Origin: Nocardia nova NBRC 15556
GTDB taxonomy: Bacteria > Actinomycetota > Actinomycetes > Mycobacteriales > Mycobacteriaceae
Direction: 5' to 3'
NCBI RefSeq assembly: GCF_001613005.1
Contig: NZ_BDBN01000087.1
Span: 1-42,027 of the forward strand
DNA length: 42,027 bases
A program made the translations under genes and the position numbers. The notes below the pieces were generated by a model. The model searched no databases. It was not told the origin of the DNA and was given only the letters and a program-made list of their open reading frames with translations. Shown here in pieces: positions 1 through 9,276 of the stretch; the stretch's first letter is position 1, and every line of letters begins with the position of its first letter.

Positions 1-2064
1 ATCGGCCGAGCTCTCGGCGGCGGCCGCGACGGCCGGCAGGCTTTCCAGGATGAGACCGGATTGCAGGTGGACCGTCCGGTCGCAGACACTCTCCATATCG
101 GCCACATCGTGCGAGATGACGATCAGCGTCAGTCCCGAATCCCGCAGCCGGGCGAGCAGTTCCACCACCTCCGCGCGGCCCTCCGGATCGAGTCCGGCCA
201 GGGGTTCGTCGAGCACCACGACCTGCGGGCGACTGGCGACGATCGCGGCGAGAACCACTCGCTTGGCCTGACCACCCGACAATTCCTCGATCGAGCGGGA
301 GGCCATCGCCCGGTCCAGCCCGACCGCGTCGAGCGCGCGGCCCACCGCCCCGGAACCGGTGCCGTGCCCGCCCCAATCCTCGATCTCGGCGCCGACGGTC
401 TGGCGCTGCAGTTGCAGCCGGGAGTGCTGGAAGGCCAGCTCGACCGCGCCGATGCGCTTGTGCACCGGCCGCGACCCCGTGTAGTCGCACAGCCGGCAAC
501 TGCCGGTGGTCGGCACGACGAGTCCCGCCATGATCCAGGCCAGGGTGGATTTTCCCGACCCGTTGCCGCCGACCACGAGCAGTGTCTCCCCGCGATGGAC
601 GGTCAGATTCACCCCGCGCAGCGCGGTCGCCGCCCACGGGGTGCCGCGGTTGTAGGTGTGGCGCACATCCCGCAGCTCCAGCAGCGGTTCGCCGATCGGG
701 GAGCGTCGCAGATTGCGCACCGGGCGCGGCCAGGCCGGCAGATGGTCGACCTGGCGACCTCCGGAGAGATGGATGACCCGCTCGGCCGCCGCCGCGTCGG
801 CCTCGTGGTGGGTGACCAGGACGACGGCCATCCGGTGCCGGGCGGGCAATCCGGCGAGCAGCGCGACCAGTTCGCGCCGGCCGTCCGGATCGATCATCGA
901 AGTCGCCTCGTCGGCCACGAGCAGTGCGGGATTCCGAGCCAGGGCGGCCGCCACCGCCAGGCGCTGTTGCTGGCCGCCGGACAGGGTCGCGGTCTCCGCG
1001 CCACCGAGCCCGCTCAGCCCGACCTCGCACAGCAACGCCTCCACGTCGACCGCCCGCGCGGCCTCGGCGGGCAGCCCCCACACCACGTCGTCGGCAACCA
1101 GTACCCCCAGCGTCTGACTCTCGGGCCGCTGCAGCACCAGCGCGGTGCCGCCGATCACGCCGAGCCCCGCCGAACCGGGACGTTCGACCGTGCCGCCGGT
1201 GGGCGGAAGGCCGGCCAGCAGCCGGGTCAGCGTCGACTTGCCGGATCCGTTGTGGCCGACGACGGCGACGAATTCGCCGATCTCGACGGACAGGTCGATA
1301 TCGCTCAGCGCATCGGCGCGCGCACCCGGATAGCGGAAGGACACGCCGCGCAACCGGACCGGCACCGGTGCGACCGCGCGGGTATCGGCCGGCGCGTCCA
1401 GTCGATCCCGTCCCGGCAGCCACTCCAGCCGATCCAGGACCGAGCCGAGGACGAACCAGGAGAAGACGGCGGTCATGACCACGCCCAGGAATACACCGCC
1501 GCCGATGTAGAGCCACCACCAGCTCAGCACGCTGTCGGTGACCGAGACGACACCGTTGCCCAGCGATTCCAGCTGTGGCTGCCGGGAGAGCATGTGATCG
1601 ATGCCCTGGGCGATATTGCGCACGTTGTCGAAGACCAGCCGCCGCGAGGCGGCGAACAGGTAGAGCATGCCGACCGAGAAGGCCGCCCAGATCAATCCGG
1701 CCAGTGACGACAGGAACAGGACGGTGATCAGTCCGCGTCGCCGCCGTTTGACGATTCCGATGATGCCGCCGATGGTCGCCGCGCTGACCACGGTGGCCGC
1801 GGGCACCAGGCCGGCGGCGACGAAGCTCACCAGGGTCGCGGCCACGGTCGCGCCCAGGATGGCGCGCAGCCGGTAGCGCTGCGCCAGCAGGCCCATCGGC
1901 ACCGCGGCGACCAGATTGAGGGCCGCCGCGTAGGGCACCACCGAGCCGATGGTCACCAGCCCGACGGTCACCCCACCGAGGACCGCCGCGGTGGCGAGTT
2001 CGACGGGGCGCAGCGGGCCGTGAGCGATTCGCGGCTCGGCGCCGGCGGAAGGAGGCGCGGTCAC
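1..2064 (-). CDS. ECF-type ABC transporter: membrane domain fused to two ATPase domains (partial, runs off left edge)
   Basis: I translated the minus strand from GTG at 2064; 688 codons are present and the 3' end lies beyond base 1. Residues about 20-210 form a hydrophobic membrane region with several helices. A first ATPase domain follows, with Walker A GHNGSGKST (270-278), signature LSGGQQQR and Walker B LLVADEAT. A second ATPase domain has GGNGSGKST, LSGGQAKR and VVVLDEP. This layout matches the Rv2326c type of M. tuberculosis, in which an integral membrane part is fused to tandem EcfA/CbiO-like ATPases for uptake of a vitamin, metal or other small solute. A CbiQ/EcfT partner would be expected just beyond the left edge. 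The substrate cannot be told from the sequence. The family call is solid; the start is chosen because it precedes the first hydrophobic segment, and the upstream monooxygenase ends 79 bp away. Confidence 0.85.
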   Translation of the reverse strand, partial: MTAPPSAGAEPRIAHGPLRPVELATAAVLGGVTVGLVTIGSVVPYAAALNLVAAVPMGLLAQRYRLRAILGATVAATLVSFVAAGLVPAATVVSAATIGGIIGIVKRRRRGLITVLFLSSLAGLIWAAFSVGMLYLFAASRRLVFDNVRNIAQGIDHMLSRQPQLESLGNGVVSVTDSVLSWWWLYIGGGVFLGVVMTAVFSWFVLGSVLDRLEWLPGRDRLDAPADTRAVAPVPVRLRGVSFRYPGARADALSDIDLSVEIGEFVAVVGHNGSGKSTLTRLLAGLPPTGGTVERPGSAGLGVIGGTALVLQRPESQTLGVLVADDVVWGLPAEAARAVDVEALLCEVGLSGLGGAETATLSGGQQQRLAVAAALARNPALLVADEATSMIDPDGRRELVALLAGLPARHRMAVVLVTHHEADAAAAERVIHLSGGRQVDHLPAWPRPVRNLRRSPIGEPLLELRDVRHTYNRGTPWAATALRGVNLTVHRGETLLVVGGNGSGKSTLAWIMAGLVVPTTGSCRLCDYTGSRPVHKRIGAVELAFQHSRLQLQRQTVGAEIEDWGGHGTGSGAVGRALDAVGLDRAMASRSIEELSGGQAKRVVLAAIVASRPQVVVLDEPLAGLDPEGRAEVVELLARLRDSGLTLIVISHDVADMESVCDRTVHLQSGLILESLPAVAAAAESSAD

Positions 2065-2143
2065 GGCTCAAGTCTGCCAGCACCGGCGGACTGCGGGACG
2101 GCCCTCGCCGGGGCGGAGGCCGTACGCGGACCGCGTCGGCTGG

Positions 2144-3622
2144 TCATGACGTATGGACCGGTTCCGGCGCGCGCAGGACGTAGTCGTCCGGATTCAGAGA
2201 CCGGGTGCGCAAGCGGTACGCGGTGACGGTGCCGGGCCAGTTGTTGGTGATCCGCCCGGCGGCATTGCGGTACCAGCTCGAGCACGCGGTCCACGGCGTG
2301 CGCAGCAACCGGCGCTGGGTCTGCGCATCGAAGGCCGCCGCGGTCTCGGACTTCACCTCGAGACAGGATCCCGGATGTTCGCTCAAATGTGCCACGGCCT
2401 GCCGGATGTAGCGGGCCTGGCATTCGATCATGTAGATGATCGAGCCGGTGCCCAGATTGGTGTTGGGTCCGTACATCAGGAACAGATTCGGGAATCCCGG
2501 CACCGTCATCCCGAGATAGGCGCGGGCCCCCTCGGCCCACATCTTCTCCAGTTCCGCGCCGTCGCGACCGAATATCCGGATCGGCCAGAGGAATTCGCTG
2601 CCCTTGAAGCCGGTGCCGTAGACGATCACGTCGGCCGGGTGCACGGTTCCGTCCGCGGTGCGCACGCCCTCGGGCACCACCTCGGCGATGGGCTCGGTCA
2701 CGACGTCCACATTCGGCCGCATCAGCGCCGGGTAGTACTCGTTGGAGAACAGCACCCGTTTGCACAACACCGGATAGTCGGGGGTCAGCTTCGCGCGCAA
2801 TCGCGGATCGGGCACATCGTGGCGAAGCGCGCGGGTACCCAGCCAGGTCGCGATGCGCCGGATCGGCGGGATCGCGGTCAAGCCCAGGGAGAAGAACTCC
2901 AGAAAGCACCACACCCACAGGCGCTGGGCCAGCCGCAGGCCGGGCACGTGTGCGAACAGGGCGTGATGGATCGGCCGGTACTCGCGGTCGGTGCGCCGCA
3001 CCACCCAGGCAGCGGTCCGCTGGAACAGCGTCAGACGGGCCACCTCGGGTGCGATGGCGGGTACGAATTGGATTGCGCTGGCGCCGGTTCCGATCACCGC
3101 GACCCGCTTGCCGGCGAGGTCGACATCGTGGTTCCACTGCGCGGAATGGAACGACGGCCCGGCGAACGTCTCGATGCCCGCGATATCGGGCATGCGCGGG
3201 CGCGACAGCTGCCCGACCGCGCTGATCAGCACGTCGGCGGATCGGATGTCGCCGTCGGCGGTGCGAACCGTCCAGCGCCCGGCGTGTTCGTCGAAGCTCG
3301 CCTCGGTGACCTCGGCGCCGAATCGGATCCGCTCGAGCAACCGATGTTTCGTCGCCACCGCATGCAGGTAGCCCAGGATCTCGGCCTGACCGGAGTAGCG
3401 ATGCGGCCAATCCGGCTTCGGTTCGTAGGAGAACGAGTACAGCGGTGAGGGCACGTCGCAGGCCGCGCCCGGATAGGTGTTCTCCCGCCACACCCCGCCC
3501 AGGTCGCTCGCCCGCTCCAGAATCGTGAGGTCGTCGAAACCGTTGCGCTGCAGCTCGATTGCCGCGCCGAGTCCCCCGAACCCGGCTCCGACGATGATGA
3601 CCGACGGCTTGGTAGCGGGCAT
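2144..3622 (-). CDS. FAD/NADPH-dependent Baeyer-Villiger-type monooxygenase
   Basis: 492 residues. The N-terminal FAD Rossmann motif is GAGFGG (12-17). The Baeyer-Villiger fingerprint FxGxxxHxxxW is present as F153, G155, H159, W163. It is followed by the NADPH-binding GKRVAVIGTGASA (171-183). Family members insert one oxygen of O2 next to a ketone carbonyl or oxidise heteroatoms, using a C4a-peroxyflavin; the substrate here is unknown. The ATG at 3622 has a GAGGAG ribosome-binding site six bases upstream. It resembles the gene at 33822-35288 closely: both contain RENTYPGAACDVPSPLYS and MYGPNTN followed by GSIIYM, so they are paralogues. It may be cotranscribed with the transporter gene 79 bp downstream, although no functional link is evident. 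Confidence 0.88.
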   Translation of the reverse strand: MPATKPSVIIVGAGFGGLGAAIELQRNGFDDLTILERASDLGGVWRENTYPGAACDVPSPLYSFSYEPKPDWPHRYSGQAEILGYLHAVATKHRLLERIRFGAEVTEASFDEHAGRWTVRTADGDIRSADVLISAVGQLSRPRMPDIAGIETFAGPSFHSAQWNHDVDLAGKRVAVIGTGASAIQFVPAIAPEVARLTLFQRTAAWVVRRTDREYRPIHHALFAHVPGLRLAQRLWVWCFLEFFSLGLTAIPPIRRIATWLGTRALRHDVPDPRLRAKLTPDYPVLCKRVLFSNEYYPALMRPNVDVVTEPIAEVVPEGVRTADGTVHPADVIVYGTGFKGSEFLWPIRIFGRDGAELEKMWAEGARAYLGMTVPGFPNLFLMYGPNTNLGTGSIIYMIECQARYIRQAVAHLSEHPGSCLEVKSETAAAFDAQTQRRLLRTPWTACSSWYRNAAGRITNNWPGTVTAYRLRTRSLNPDDYVLRAPEPVHTS

Positions 3623-3703
3623 GCGCGCGCTCCTCGAATCGAGAACAGTATCTCCACTGTAGGCGCGTGCCGCCGCCTCCGAACCCCGTTCCGGAAACCC
3701 TGC

Positions 3704-4483
3704 TCAGCGCGGTTGTACGCGGATCCGGCCGCCCATCGGCACGGTGCGGACGATCGAGGTCAGCCGCCGGTCCGCGACGGCGTGCAGCACCACGGACGGG
3801 TCGGGCGCGTAGTCGATCGGAACGTCGCCGGGCTCCTCGACCTCCCATGCCCCGCCGATGGCCGAGGCCACACTGGGCGCCACCACCAGTGGCCGCCCAC
3901 CGAACAGCGTGGTGCCCATGGCGTGCATATGTCCGGTGAGCACGCCGAGAATCCGCGCATCACCGGCGACGGTGCGCTCCAGCCGTTCCGGATCGGCGAG
4001 CCGGATGGGATCGACCACCGTCGAGTACATCGGTACCGGCGGGTGGTGCATCGCCACCAGCACGGAGGCGTCCGCGGGCGTGGTGGCCAGCAACCGGTCC
4101 AGCCACGCGTAGGTTCGCTCGCCCAGCTCCCCGCCGCCCGAACCGGGAATCGTGGAATCGAGCAGTGCCACGGTGAGCCCGCCGATATCGACGGCCTGAT
4201 TGATCGGTCCCTCCTCGGCGGCGCCGTCGAGGAGCGTCCGCCGCAGATTGGCCCGGTCGTCGTGGTTGCCGGGCAGGACGTACAGCGGAATGTCGGTGGT
4301 CAGCGCTTTGCGCGCCTGTTCGTACTGGGCGAGGGTCCCGGATTCGGTGAGGTCGCCGGTCACGAGGATGGCGTCGGGCCGGCGCGGTAATCGGTCGAGG
4401 TAGCCGAGAACGGCGGCGACTCGTTCGGCGTTGCGCGAATCCAGGTCGAAGTGGGTATCGCTGAGCTGTGCCAACAGAATCAT
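3704..4483 (-). CDS. Calcineurin-like metallophosphoesterase, cyclic-nucleotide phosphodiesterase type (CpdA/Rv0805-like)
   Basis: 259 residues from ATG 4483, chosen because GAGAAAG lies about eight bases upstream; a GTG at 4510 would add nine residues. All dinuclear-metal motifs are present: D9-x-H11 (LSDTHF), D44 (TGDL), GNHDD (72-76), HH (146-147) and GHMH (184-187). The family hydrolyses phosphodiesters. Rv0805 and CpdA cleave 3',5'-cAMP, though activity on 2',3'-cyclic nucleotides is often stronger, so the physiological substrate is open. No signal peptide is visible, so it is probably cytoplasmic. The gene stands alone between a pseudouridine synthase and a monooxygenase; the 217-bp upstream gap contains a TATAAA on its strand (4657-4662) that could be a -10 element. 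Confidence 0.85.
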   Translation of the reverse strand: MILLAQLSDTHFDLDSRNAERVAAVLGYLDRLPRRPDAILVTGDLTESGTLAQYEQARKALTTDIPLYVLPGNHDDRANLRRTLLDGAAEEGPINQAVDIGGLTVALLDSTIPGSGGGELGERTYAWLDRLLATTPADASVLVAMHHPPVPMYSTVVDPIRLADPERLERTVAGDARILGVLTGHMHAMGTTLFGGRPLVVAPSVASAIGGAWEVEEPGDVPIDYAPDPSVVLHAVADRRLTSIVRTVPMGGRIRVQPR

Positions 4484-4510
4484 GGCGTCCGCTTTCTCGT
4501 GGGATCGCAC

Positions 4511-4700
4511 CGTTGCGCCCGTCGCCGGGAACGACCTGTGCGAGCCCGTGTGGAATCGGCCCCCGGGTGTGATCGCTTCGGCCGCATGTGTGCCGATACG
4601 GCACTTGTCCAGAGTAGAAGGTCCTCAGCGCGCCGTCTGCGTGACGGATGCCACCATTTATAGCAGAAGGCTATGGGGAAATGCCGGAAACGGCGGGCCG
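4511..4700 (-). promoter_or_regulatory. Intergenic region upstream of the metallophosphoesterase, with possible -10 and small hairpin
   Basis: No gene is recognisable between the phosphoesterase and the pseudouridine synthase gene. On the minus strand TATAAA at 4662-4657 looks like a -10 hexamer, but no convincing -35 was found at the right distance. A short inverted repeat CCGTC/GACGG with a five-base loop lies at 4633-4647, downstream of it. The promoter assignment is tentative. Confidence 0.3.
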
Positions 4701-5477
4701 CTATTCCGCAGCGATCCGCTCGAGCAGGGCGGCCGGATCGTCGATGATCGGGCTCGATCCCGTCGAGAAGAAATCCGCACCCGGTACGGCGGTCAATGCG
4801 AGTTCGGAATCCGCACGCCAGGGCGCCTCCACCCGCAACGACAGCGAGTGCAGATGGGTGCGCGCGTACTCACCCGATTTGTCGAACAGCGGATCGCCCG
4901 CGATCGGATAGCCGATCCAGGCCAGGTGAACCCGGATCTGATGCCGCCGCCCGGTGATCGGCCGGGCCAGCAGTACCGTGTGCCGATCGGTCCGCGCCAC
5001 GGTGGTGAACTCGGTCCGGGACGGATAGTTCTTACCGGCCAGCAGATCGCTCTCGGCGACCGTCCACATCTGCCCCTCCCGCCGGATGGTGTCGCGCGGT
5101 GCCGCGATCCGCACCCGGTTCTTGCGCCCGACGCTCAACGGCAGGTCGATCACGCCGGTGTCGGGCAGATCGGTGGCGGCGGTGACGACCAGATACCGCT
5201 TGTCGGCCGTGCGCTTGGTGAACTGCCTGGTCAATCCGCCGTGTGCGGCCAGATCCTTGGCGAACAGCACCAGGCCCGAGGTGACCTTGTCGATGCGGTG
5301 CACCGGGTAGAGGGTGATTCCCTCGGCCGCGGCCAGCTCGACCAGATCGGTGTCGTGGCGTTCCCCGGTCACGGCGATCCCGGCGGGCTTGTTCAGCGCG
5401 ATGATCGCCTCGTCCTCGTCGACGAGGAACTGCCGCGCCAGCTGCTGCCAGCCCATCTCCACCGGGTGCGTCTCCAC
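4701..5477 (-). CDS. RluA-family RNA pseudouridine synthase
   Basis: 258 residues. The catalytic motif HRIDKVTSG has its nucleophile at Asp63, and the later RRHQIRVHL followed by GYPIAGD is the second family signature. The enzyme isomerises specific uridines in rRNA or tRNA to pseudouridine in the cytoplasm; the target site cannot be predicted here. There is no N-terminal S4 domain, so it is the short RluA type. The GTG at 5477 gives the longest start; ATG at 5456, directly preceded by GGTGGAG, is an alternative. It is on the same strand as the acyl-CoA dehydrogenase but separated by 71 bp, with no obvious functional tie. Confidence 0.85.
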   Translation of the reverse strand: METHPVEMGWQQLARQFLVDEDEAIIALNKPAGIAVTGERHDTDLVELAAAEGITLYPVHRIDKVTSGLVLFAKDLAAHGGLTRQFTKRTADKRYLVVTAATDLPDTGVIDLPLSVGRKNRVRIAAPRDTIRREGQMWTVAESDLLAGKNYPSRTEFTTVARTDRHTVLLARPITGRRHQIRVHLAWIGYPIAGDPLFDKSGEYARTHLHSLSLRVEAPWRADSELALTAVPGADFFSTGSSPIIDDPAALLERIAAE

Positions 5478-5548
5478 CGGGCCAGATTAGTCCGCGGCGC
5501 GATGGCCGAATATCGCCAGGAGGGGTGGGCGCCGCCCGGCTCGGTGTG

Positions 5549-7348
5549 TTAGAGCCAGGCGTCGTCGAGGTCGGTCGTGGTGCGATCCATCGCGTCGAGC
5601 AGATCGAAAAGCGGTGCGGTACGGGGCAATTCCCAGTGGAAGAAGTACCGTGCCGCGACCCGCTTACCGCGGTGGAAGTCCTCGGATCCGCGCGCGGCGG
5701 CCACCGCCTGCTCCAGCCAGATCCAGGCCAGCACCACATGTCCGAACGCCTCCAGGTACGCGGACGAATTCGCCAGTGCCGCTTCCGGATCGGCGTCGCG
5801 CCATACCGTGGCGGTGGTGGTCGCGATGCGTCCGGCGGCCGCGGCCAGCGCATCGGCGAAGTCGCCGAGTTCCGCGTCGCCGGTCGCGCGAGCCCGGTCG
5901 ACCGTTTCGCCCATGGTGTCGAGCAGCAGGGTCAGTGCCGCGCCGCCGTCCGCGACCACCGCCCGGCCGAGCAGGTCCAGGCTCTGAATGCCGTGTGTCC
6001 CTTCGTGAATCGGATTGAGGCGGTTGTCGCGGTAATGCTGTTCGACGTCGTAGTCGCGGGTGTATCCGGCGCCGCCGTGCACCTGGATGGCGAGGTCGTT
6101 GGCGGCCAGGCACCACTGGCTCGGCCAGCTCTTGGCGATCGGGGTCAGGACGCGCAGCAGCAGGGCGACGCGCTGCGCCTCGTCGGCGTCCACGGCGCTG
6201 CGCTGGCGGTCGATCAGGGTGCCGCAGTACAACTGCAGGCCCAGCGCGCCTTCGGCATAGGCCTTCTGCGCCAGCAGCATTCGGCGAACGTCGGGATGCT
6301 GCGCGATCGGGACCTGCGCGCTCGCACCGCCCTTCGCCGTCACCGGGCGGCCCTGCGGCCGATTGCGGGCATAGTCGAGGGCCTTGAGGAAGCCGGTGTA
6401 CCCCAACGCGGTAGCGGCCAGGCCGACGCCCAGGCGTGCCTCGTTCATCATGTGGAACATGTAGGTCAGTCCGCGATTCGGCTCACCCACCAGATAGCCG
6501 ACCGCACCCGGTGCGCCGCCGGGTGTGAACGCCCCGTCGCCGAAGACCGGCGCCGTGTTCACCGTGCCGCGCCAGCCCATCTTGTGGTTGATCCCGGCCA
6601 GCACCACATCGTTGCGCTCGCCGAGCGAACCGTCCTCGGCGGGCAGGTATTTCGGCACGATGAACAGCGAGATGCCGCGGGTTCCGGCATCCGATCCGGG
6701 AATGCGCGCCAGGACCAGATGCACGATGTTCTCCGACAGGTCGTGGTCACCGCCGGAGATCCACATCTTGCGGCCGAACAGCCGGTACGTGCCGTCGTCC
6801 TGCGGGACGGCCTTGGTGGTGATGTCGGCCAGCGAGGAACCCGCCTGGGGTTCCGACAGCGCCATCGTGCCGAAGTAGCGCCCGGTGAGCATCGGCCGCA
6901 CGAAGCGGTCGAGCTGTTCCGAATCCGCGTGCGCGGCGAGCAGGTTGGCGTTGCCGATGGTCAGCAGCGCGTAGCTGGCGGTCGCCACATTGGCGGCGTA
7001 GAACCACGCCATGCACGCGGTGAAGACCGTATGCGGCAATTGCATACCGCCCACGCGCTCGTCCATCGCGGCGCCGACGAATCCCGCCTCCGCGAAGGCC
7101 GACAGCGCCGTCGCCACCTCCGGAATGATGTGCACCTTCTCGCCGTCGAAGGTCGGCTCGTGCAGATCGCCCTGGCGGTTGTGCGGGGCGAAGTACTTCT
7201 CGGCCAGCTCCCGGCTCAGCGCGAGCACCTGATCGAAGGTCTCGCGGCTGTGTTCCCGATAGCGCTCGCGCTCGGTCAGCCCGGTCACGTCGAGCCACTC
7301 GTAGAGCAGGAAATCGAGGTCGCGAGCGGACATGATGAGCGAATCCAT
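5549..7348 (-). CDS. Acyl-CoA dehydrogenase, large FadE5-like type
   Basis: 599 residues, longer than the usual 380-400 of short-chain dehydrogenases. It has an acyl-CoA dehydrogenase N-terminal domain, the FAD/substrate-binding stretch MALSEPQAGSSLADI, and a C-terminal extension like that of mycobacterial FadE5. The likely catalytic base is the Glu in NPIHEGTHGIQ. The reaction is FAD-dependent alpha,beta-dehydrogenation of an acyl-CoA in beta-oxidation, passing electrons to ETF. Two ATG starts are possible (7348 and 7333); neither has a strong ribosome-binding site. A 10-bp hairpin 20 bases upstream separates it from the TetR gene, so it probably has its own transcript. The chain length of the substrate is not deducible. 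Confidence 0.85.
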   Translation of the reverse strand: MDSLIMSARDLDFLLYEWLDVTGLTERERYREHSRETFDQVLALSRELAEKYFAPHNRQGDLHEPTFDGEKVHIIPEVATALSAFAEAGFVGAAMDERVGGMQLPHTVFTACMAWFYAANVATASYALLTIGNANLLAAHADSEQLDRFVRPMLTGRYFGTMALSEPQAGSSLADITTKAVPQDDGTYRLFGRKMWISGGDHDLSENIVHLVLARIPGSDAGTRGISLFIVPKYLPAEDGSLGERNDVVLAGINHKMGWRGTVNTAPVFGDGAFTPGGAPGAVGYLVGEPNRGLTYMFHMMNEARLGVGLAATALGYTGFLKALDYARNRPQGRPVTAKGGASAQVPIAQHPDVRRMLLAQKAYAEGALGLQLYCGTLIDRQRSAVDADEAQRVALLLRVLTPIAKSWPSQWCLAANDLAIQVHGGAGYTRDYDVEQHYRDNRLNPIHEGTHGIQSLDLLGRAVVADGGAALTLLLDTMGETVDRARATGDAELGDFADALAAAAGRIATTTATVWRDADPEAALANSSAYLEAFGHVVLAWIWLEQAVAAARGSEDFHRGKRVAARYFFHWELPRTAPLFDLLDAMDRTTTDLDDAWL

Positions 7349-7367
7349 ATCCCAAGCCTGCTGGGCG

Positions 7368-7396
7368 ACGCCCGCGCGCGCAAGGTGCGCGGGCGT
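7368..7396 (-). terminator. GC-rich hairpin, probable terminator of the P450-TetR operon
   Basis: A perfect 10-bp inverted repeat, ACGCCCGCGC (7368-7377) and GCGCGGGCGT (7387-7396), with a nine-base loop. It lies after the TetR stop and 20 bases before the acyl-CoA dehydrogenase start. There is no U-tract, as is common for actinobacterial hairpin terminators. It could instead form in the 5' leader of the dehydrogenase mRNA. Confidence 0.5.
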
Positions 7397-7483
7397 GGCG
7401 CCGCGCGACGGCTCCCGCGTGGCATGTCCGGCGCCGTCGGGCCGGGCGGGTGCGCCGGGACGGTGTGCGCCGGGAAAGTGGGA

Positions 7484-8050
7484 TCAGCCGGCCCGGGCGA
7501 CGAGGGGAGCGATGAAGCGCTCCAGCATGTCGCGCTCCTCGGCCTCGTCCCGGCCGGGCACCGTGAGCAGCGAGACGATGATGCGGGTCAGCCAGCGGGC
7601 CAGCTGCGCCCAATCATCCTGTGCCGAGGACGTTTCCGCGGTGAACAGCGAGCGGGCGATGGCCTCGATCACCTCGGAGGTCTGGGCGATCTGCAGGGTC
7701 GCTCCGGCGTCGTCGGGCCGGAACCAGGCCATCAGCAGCGGGTCCGAACGCACCGCGCGGAGACTGGCCAGCACTCCGGCGACGGCGCGTTCGCCGGGGT
7801 CGGCGATCGTCCCGATCTCGGCGGTGACGCGGGCGCCCACCCGCCGTGCCTCGCGATGCACGTACGCCAGTTGCACCGCCTGCCGGCTGTCGAAGTAGCG
7901 GTACAGCGTCGCCCGCGAGCAGCCGGCGGCCTTGGCGATATCGCCCATCTGGGTCGCGTTCACGCCGCGTTCGGAGAACAGGCTCGCGGCGGCGTCCAGG
8001 ATCCGCTCGGCCGCCTGCAGGGAGCGCGGATGCGCCAGCCAGTCGCTCAT
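7484..8050 (-). CDS. TetR-family transcriptional regulator
   Basis: 188 residues. The N-terminal helix-turn-helix is typical of TetR: ILDAAASLFSERGV, then MGDIAKAAGCSRATLYRYF (about 34-52), followed by an all-helical ligand-binding domain. Its ATG overlaps the end of the upstream P450 gene by four bases (ATGA), so the two are translationally coupled and form an operon. The context suggests that it represses the P450 and responds to that enzyme's substrate or product. A candidate operator, AGACA-N12-TGTCT, lies just upstream of the P450 start. The ligand is unknown. Confidence 0.88.
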   Translation of the reverse strand: MSDWLAHPRSLQAAERILDAAASLFSERGVNATQMGDIAKAAGCSRATLYRYFDSRQAVQLAYVHREARRVGARVTAEIGTIADPGERAVAGVLASLRAVRSDPLLMAWFRPDDAGATLQIAQTSEVIEAIARSLFTAETSSAQDDWAQLARWLTRIIVSLLTVPGRDEAEERDMLERFIAPLVARAG

Positions 8051-9264
8051 GCCGGGACGAAGGGAACGTTGACCGGCCAGCGCACGTAATTGCCCTCGGT
8101 GTATCGGACGCCGTCCGGATCCACGGAGAAGTCCGGGCAGCGGGCCAGCAGTTCCCGTAGCGCTATGGTGGCCTGCATGCGGGCGGCGGCCGCGCCGAGG
8201 CAGTGGTGGTTGCCGTTGCCGAAGGTGAGGATGTTCTTCGGATTCCGCGTCACATCGAGTTCGCTTGCGTCCGAACCGTATTCGCGCTCGTCTCGGTTGG
8301 CCGACGCGTACAGCATCAGCACCCGCCGTCCCGCCGGAATGGTGACGCCCTCGATCTCGACGTCGCGGGTGGTGGTGCGGGCCAGACCCTGCACCGGCGA
8401 GGTCATGCGCAGGAATTCGTCGACCGCGCCCGGAATCAGGCTCGGATCGTCGAGCAGGCGCTGCCGTTGCTCGGGGTAGCTGGTCAGCAATTGCACCGCG
8501 CCGCCCAGATTTCCGGTGGTGGTGTCGTTGCCCCCGGTGATCATCGTGAACGCGAAACCGATGATCTGCAGGATTTCGCCGAAGTCGCCGCCGGCGCCGA
8601 GTCCCGAGGCCACCAGATGGGAGACGGTGTCGTCCGCCGGTTCGAGTTTGCGCTTCTCGATCATCGCGATGAAGTACTGGGTCAGCTCACTGACCGCCTC
8701 CTGCGCATGCTCGATACCGCCGGTCGCCGAGGCCGCCACGATCGCCTCGCTCCAGCGATCGAACTGTGCCCGATCCTGCTCCGGCACACCGAGATAATGC
8801 GCCACCACCATGGTGGGCAGCGGTTTGAACAACTCCATCGAGATGTCACCGCCACCGGCCGCGCGCAGCTTCTCCAGCCGCTCGATCACGAACGCCTCGA
8901 CCGCGGGCCGGATCTCCTGGACCTGCCGCGGGGTGAACCCCTTGGCCACGCGGCGCCGGAAGACGGTGTGGTCGGGCGGATCGGTGAAGACGAACGGCCG
9001 GTTCTCGCCGAGCCCGATCTCGCTGAGATTGTTGTAGTCGACCGTCAGACCCTGAGCCGAGGAGAACGTCTCGGGATCGCGCACCGCCGCGTAGATGTCG
9101 GCGTAGCGCGAAAGGACGTAGTAGTCCTCGTGCGGGCGGTTCTCGGGGACGACGTGGTGCACCGGATCGGATTCCCGCAAGGCGGAGTACATCGGCCAGG
9201 GGTCGCGCCAGGAGTCGCCGGAACGCAAGGTGAAGCGTGCCTCGTGAGACATCGTCGTGCTCAT
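8047..9264 (-). CDS. Cytochrome P450, co-operonic with a TetR regulator
   Basis: 405 residues from ATG 9264; a longer frame reaches 9312 but would run across the probable promoter. It has the I-helix oxygen-activation motif GGNDTTT (244-250), the ExxR pair E283/R286, and the heme loop FGNGNHHCLG with ligand Cys355. It is a soluble bacterial class I P450 that needs a ferredoxin and a reductase, neither of which is encoded nearby. The two residues before Thr-Thr are Gly-Asn instead of the commoner Gly-His-Glu pattern. It is the first gene of a two-gene operon with the overlapping TetR gene. The substrate is unknown. Confidence 0.9.
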   Translation of the reverse strand: MSTTMSHEARFTLRSGDSWRDPWPMYSALRESDPVHHVVPENRPHEDYYVLSRYADIYAAVRDPETFSSAQGLTVDYNNLSEIGLGENRPFVFTDPPDHTVFRRRVAKGFTPRQVQEIRPAVEAFVIERLEKLRAAGGGDISMELFKPLPTMVVAHYLGVPEQDRAQFDRWSEAIVAASATGGIEHAQEAVSELTQYFIAMIEKRKLEPADDTVSHLVASGLGAGGDFGEILQIIGFAFTMITGGNDTTTGNLGGAVQLLTSYPEQRQRLLDDPSLIPGAVDEFLRMTSPVQGLARTTTRDVEIEGVTIPAGRRVLMLYASANRDEREYGSDASELDVTRNPKNILTFGNGNHHCLGAAAARMQATIALRELLARCPDFSVDPDGVRYTEGNYVRWPVNVPFVPA

Positions 9265-9276
9265 GTATCGACGGTA

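Noticed and set aside
61..1707. 548-codon open frame on the + strand at the left edge
   Set aside because: It is antisense to the fused ABC transporter, whose minus-strand translation shows Walker and signature motifs; the + frame gives Arg/His/Gln-rich shadow protein with no motif.
5525..8089. 854-codon open frame on the + strand
   Set aside because: It runs opposite three clear minus-strand genes (acyl-CoA dehydrogenase, TetR, end of the P450). Its composition is that of GC-skewed shadow reading, and it has no motif.
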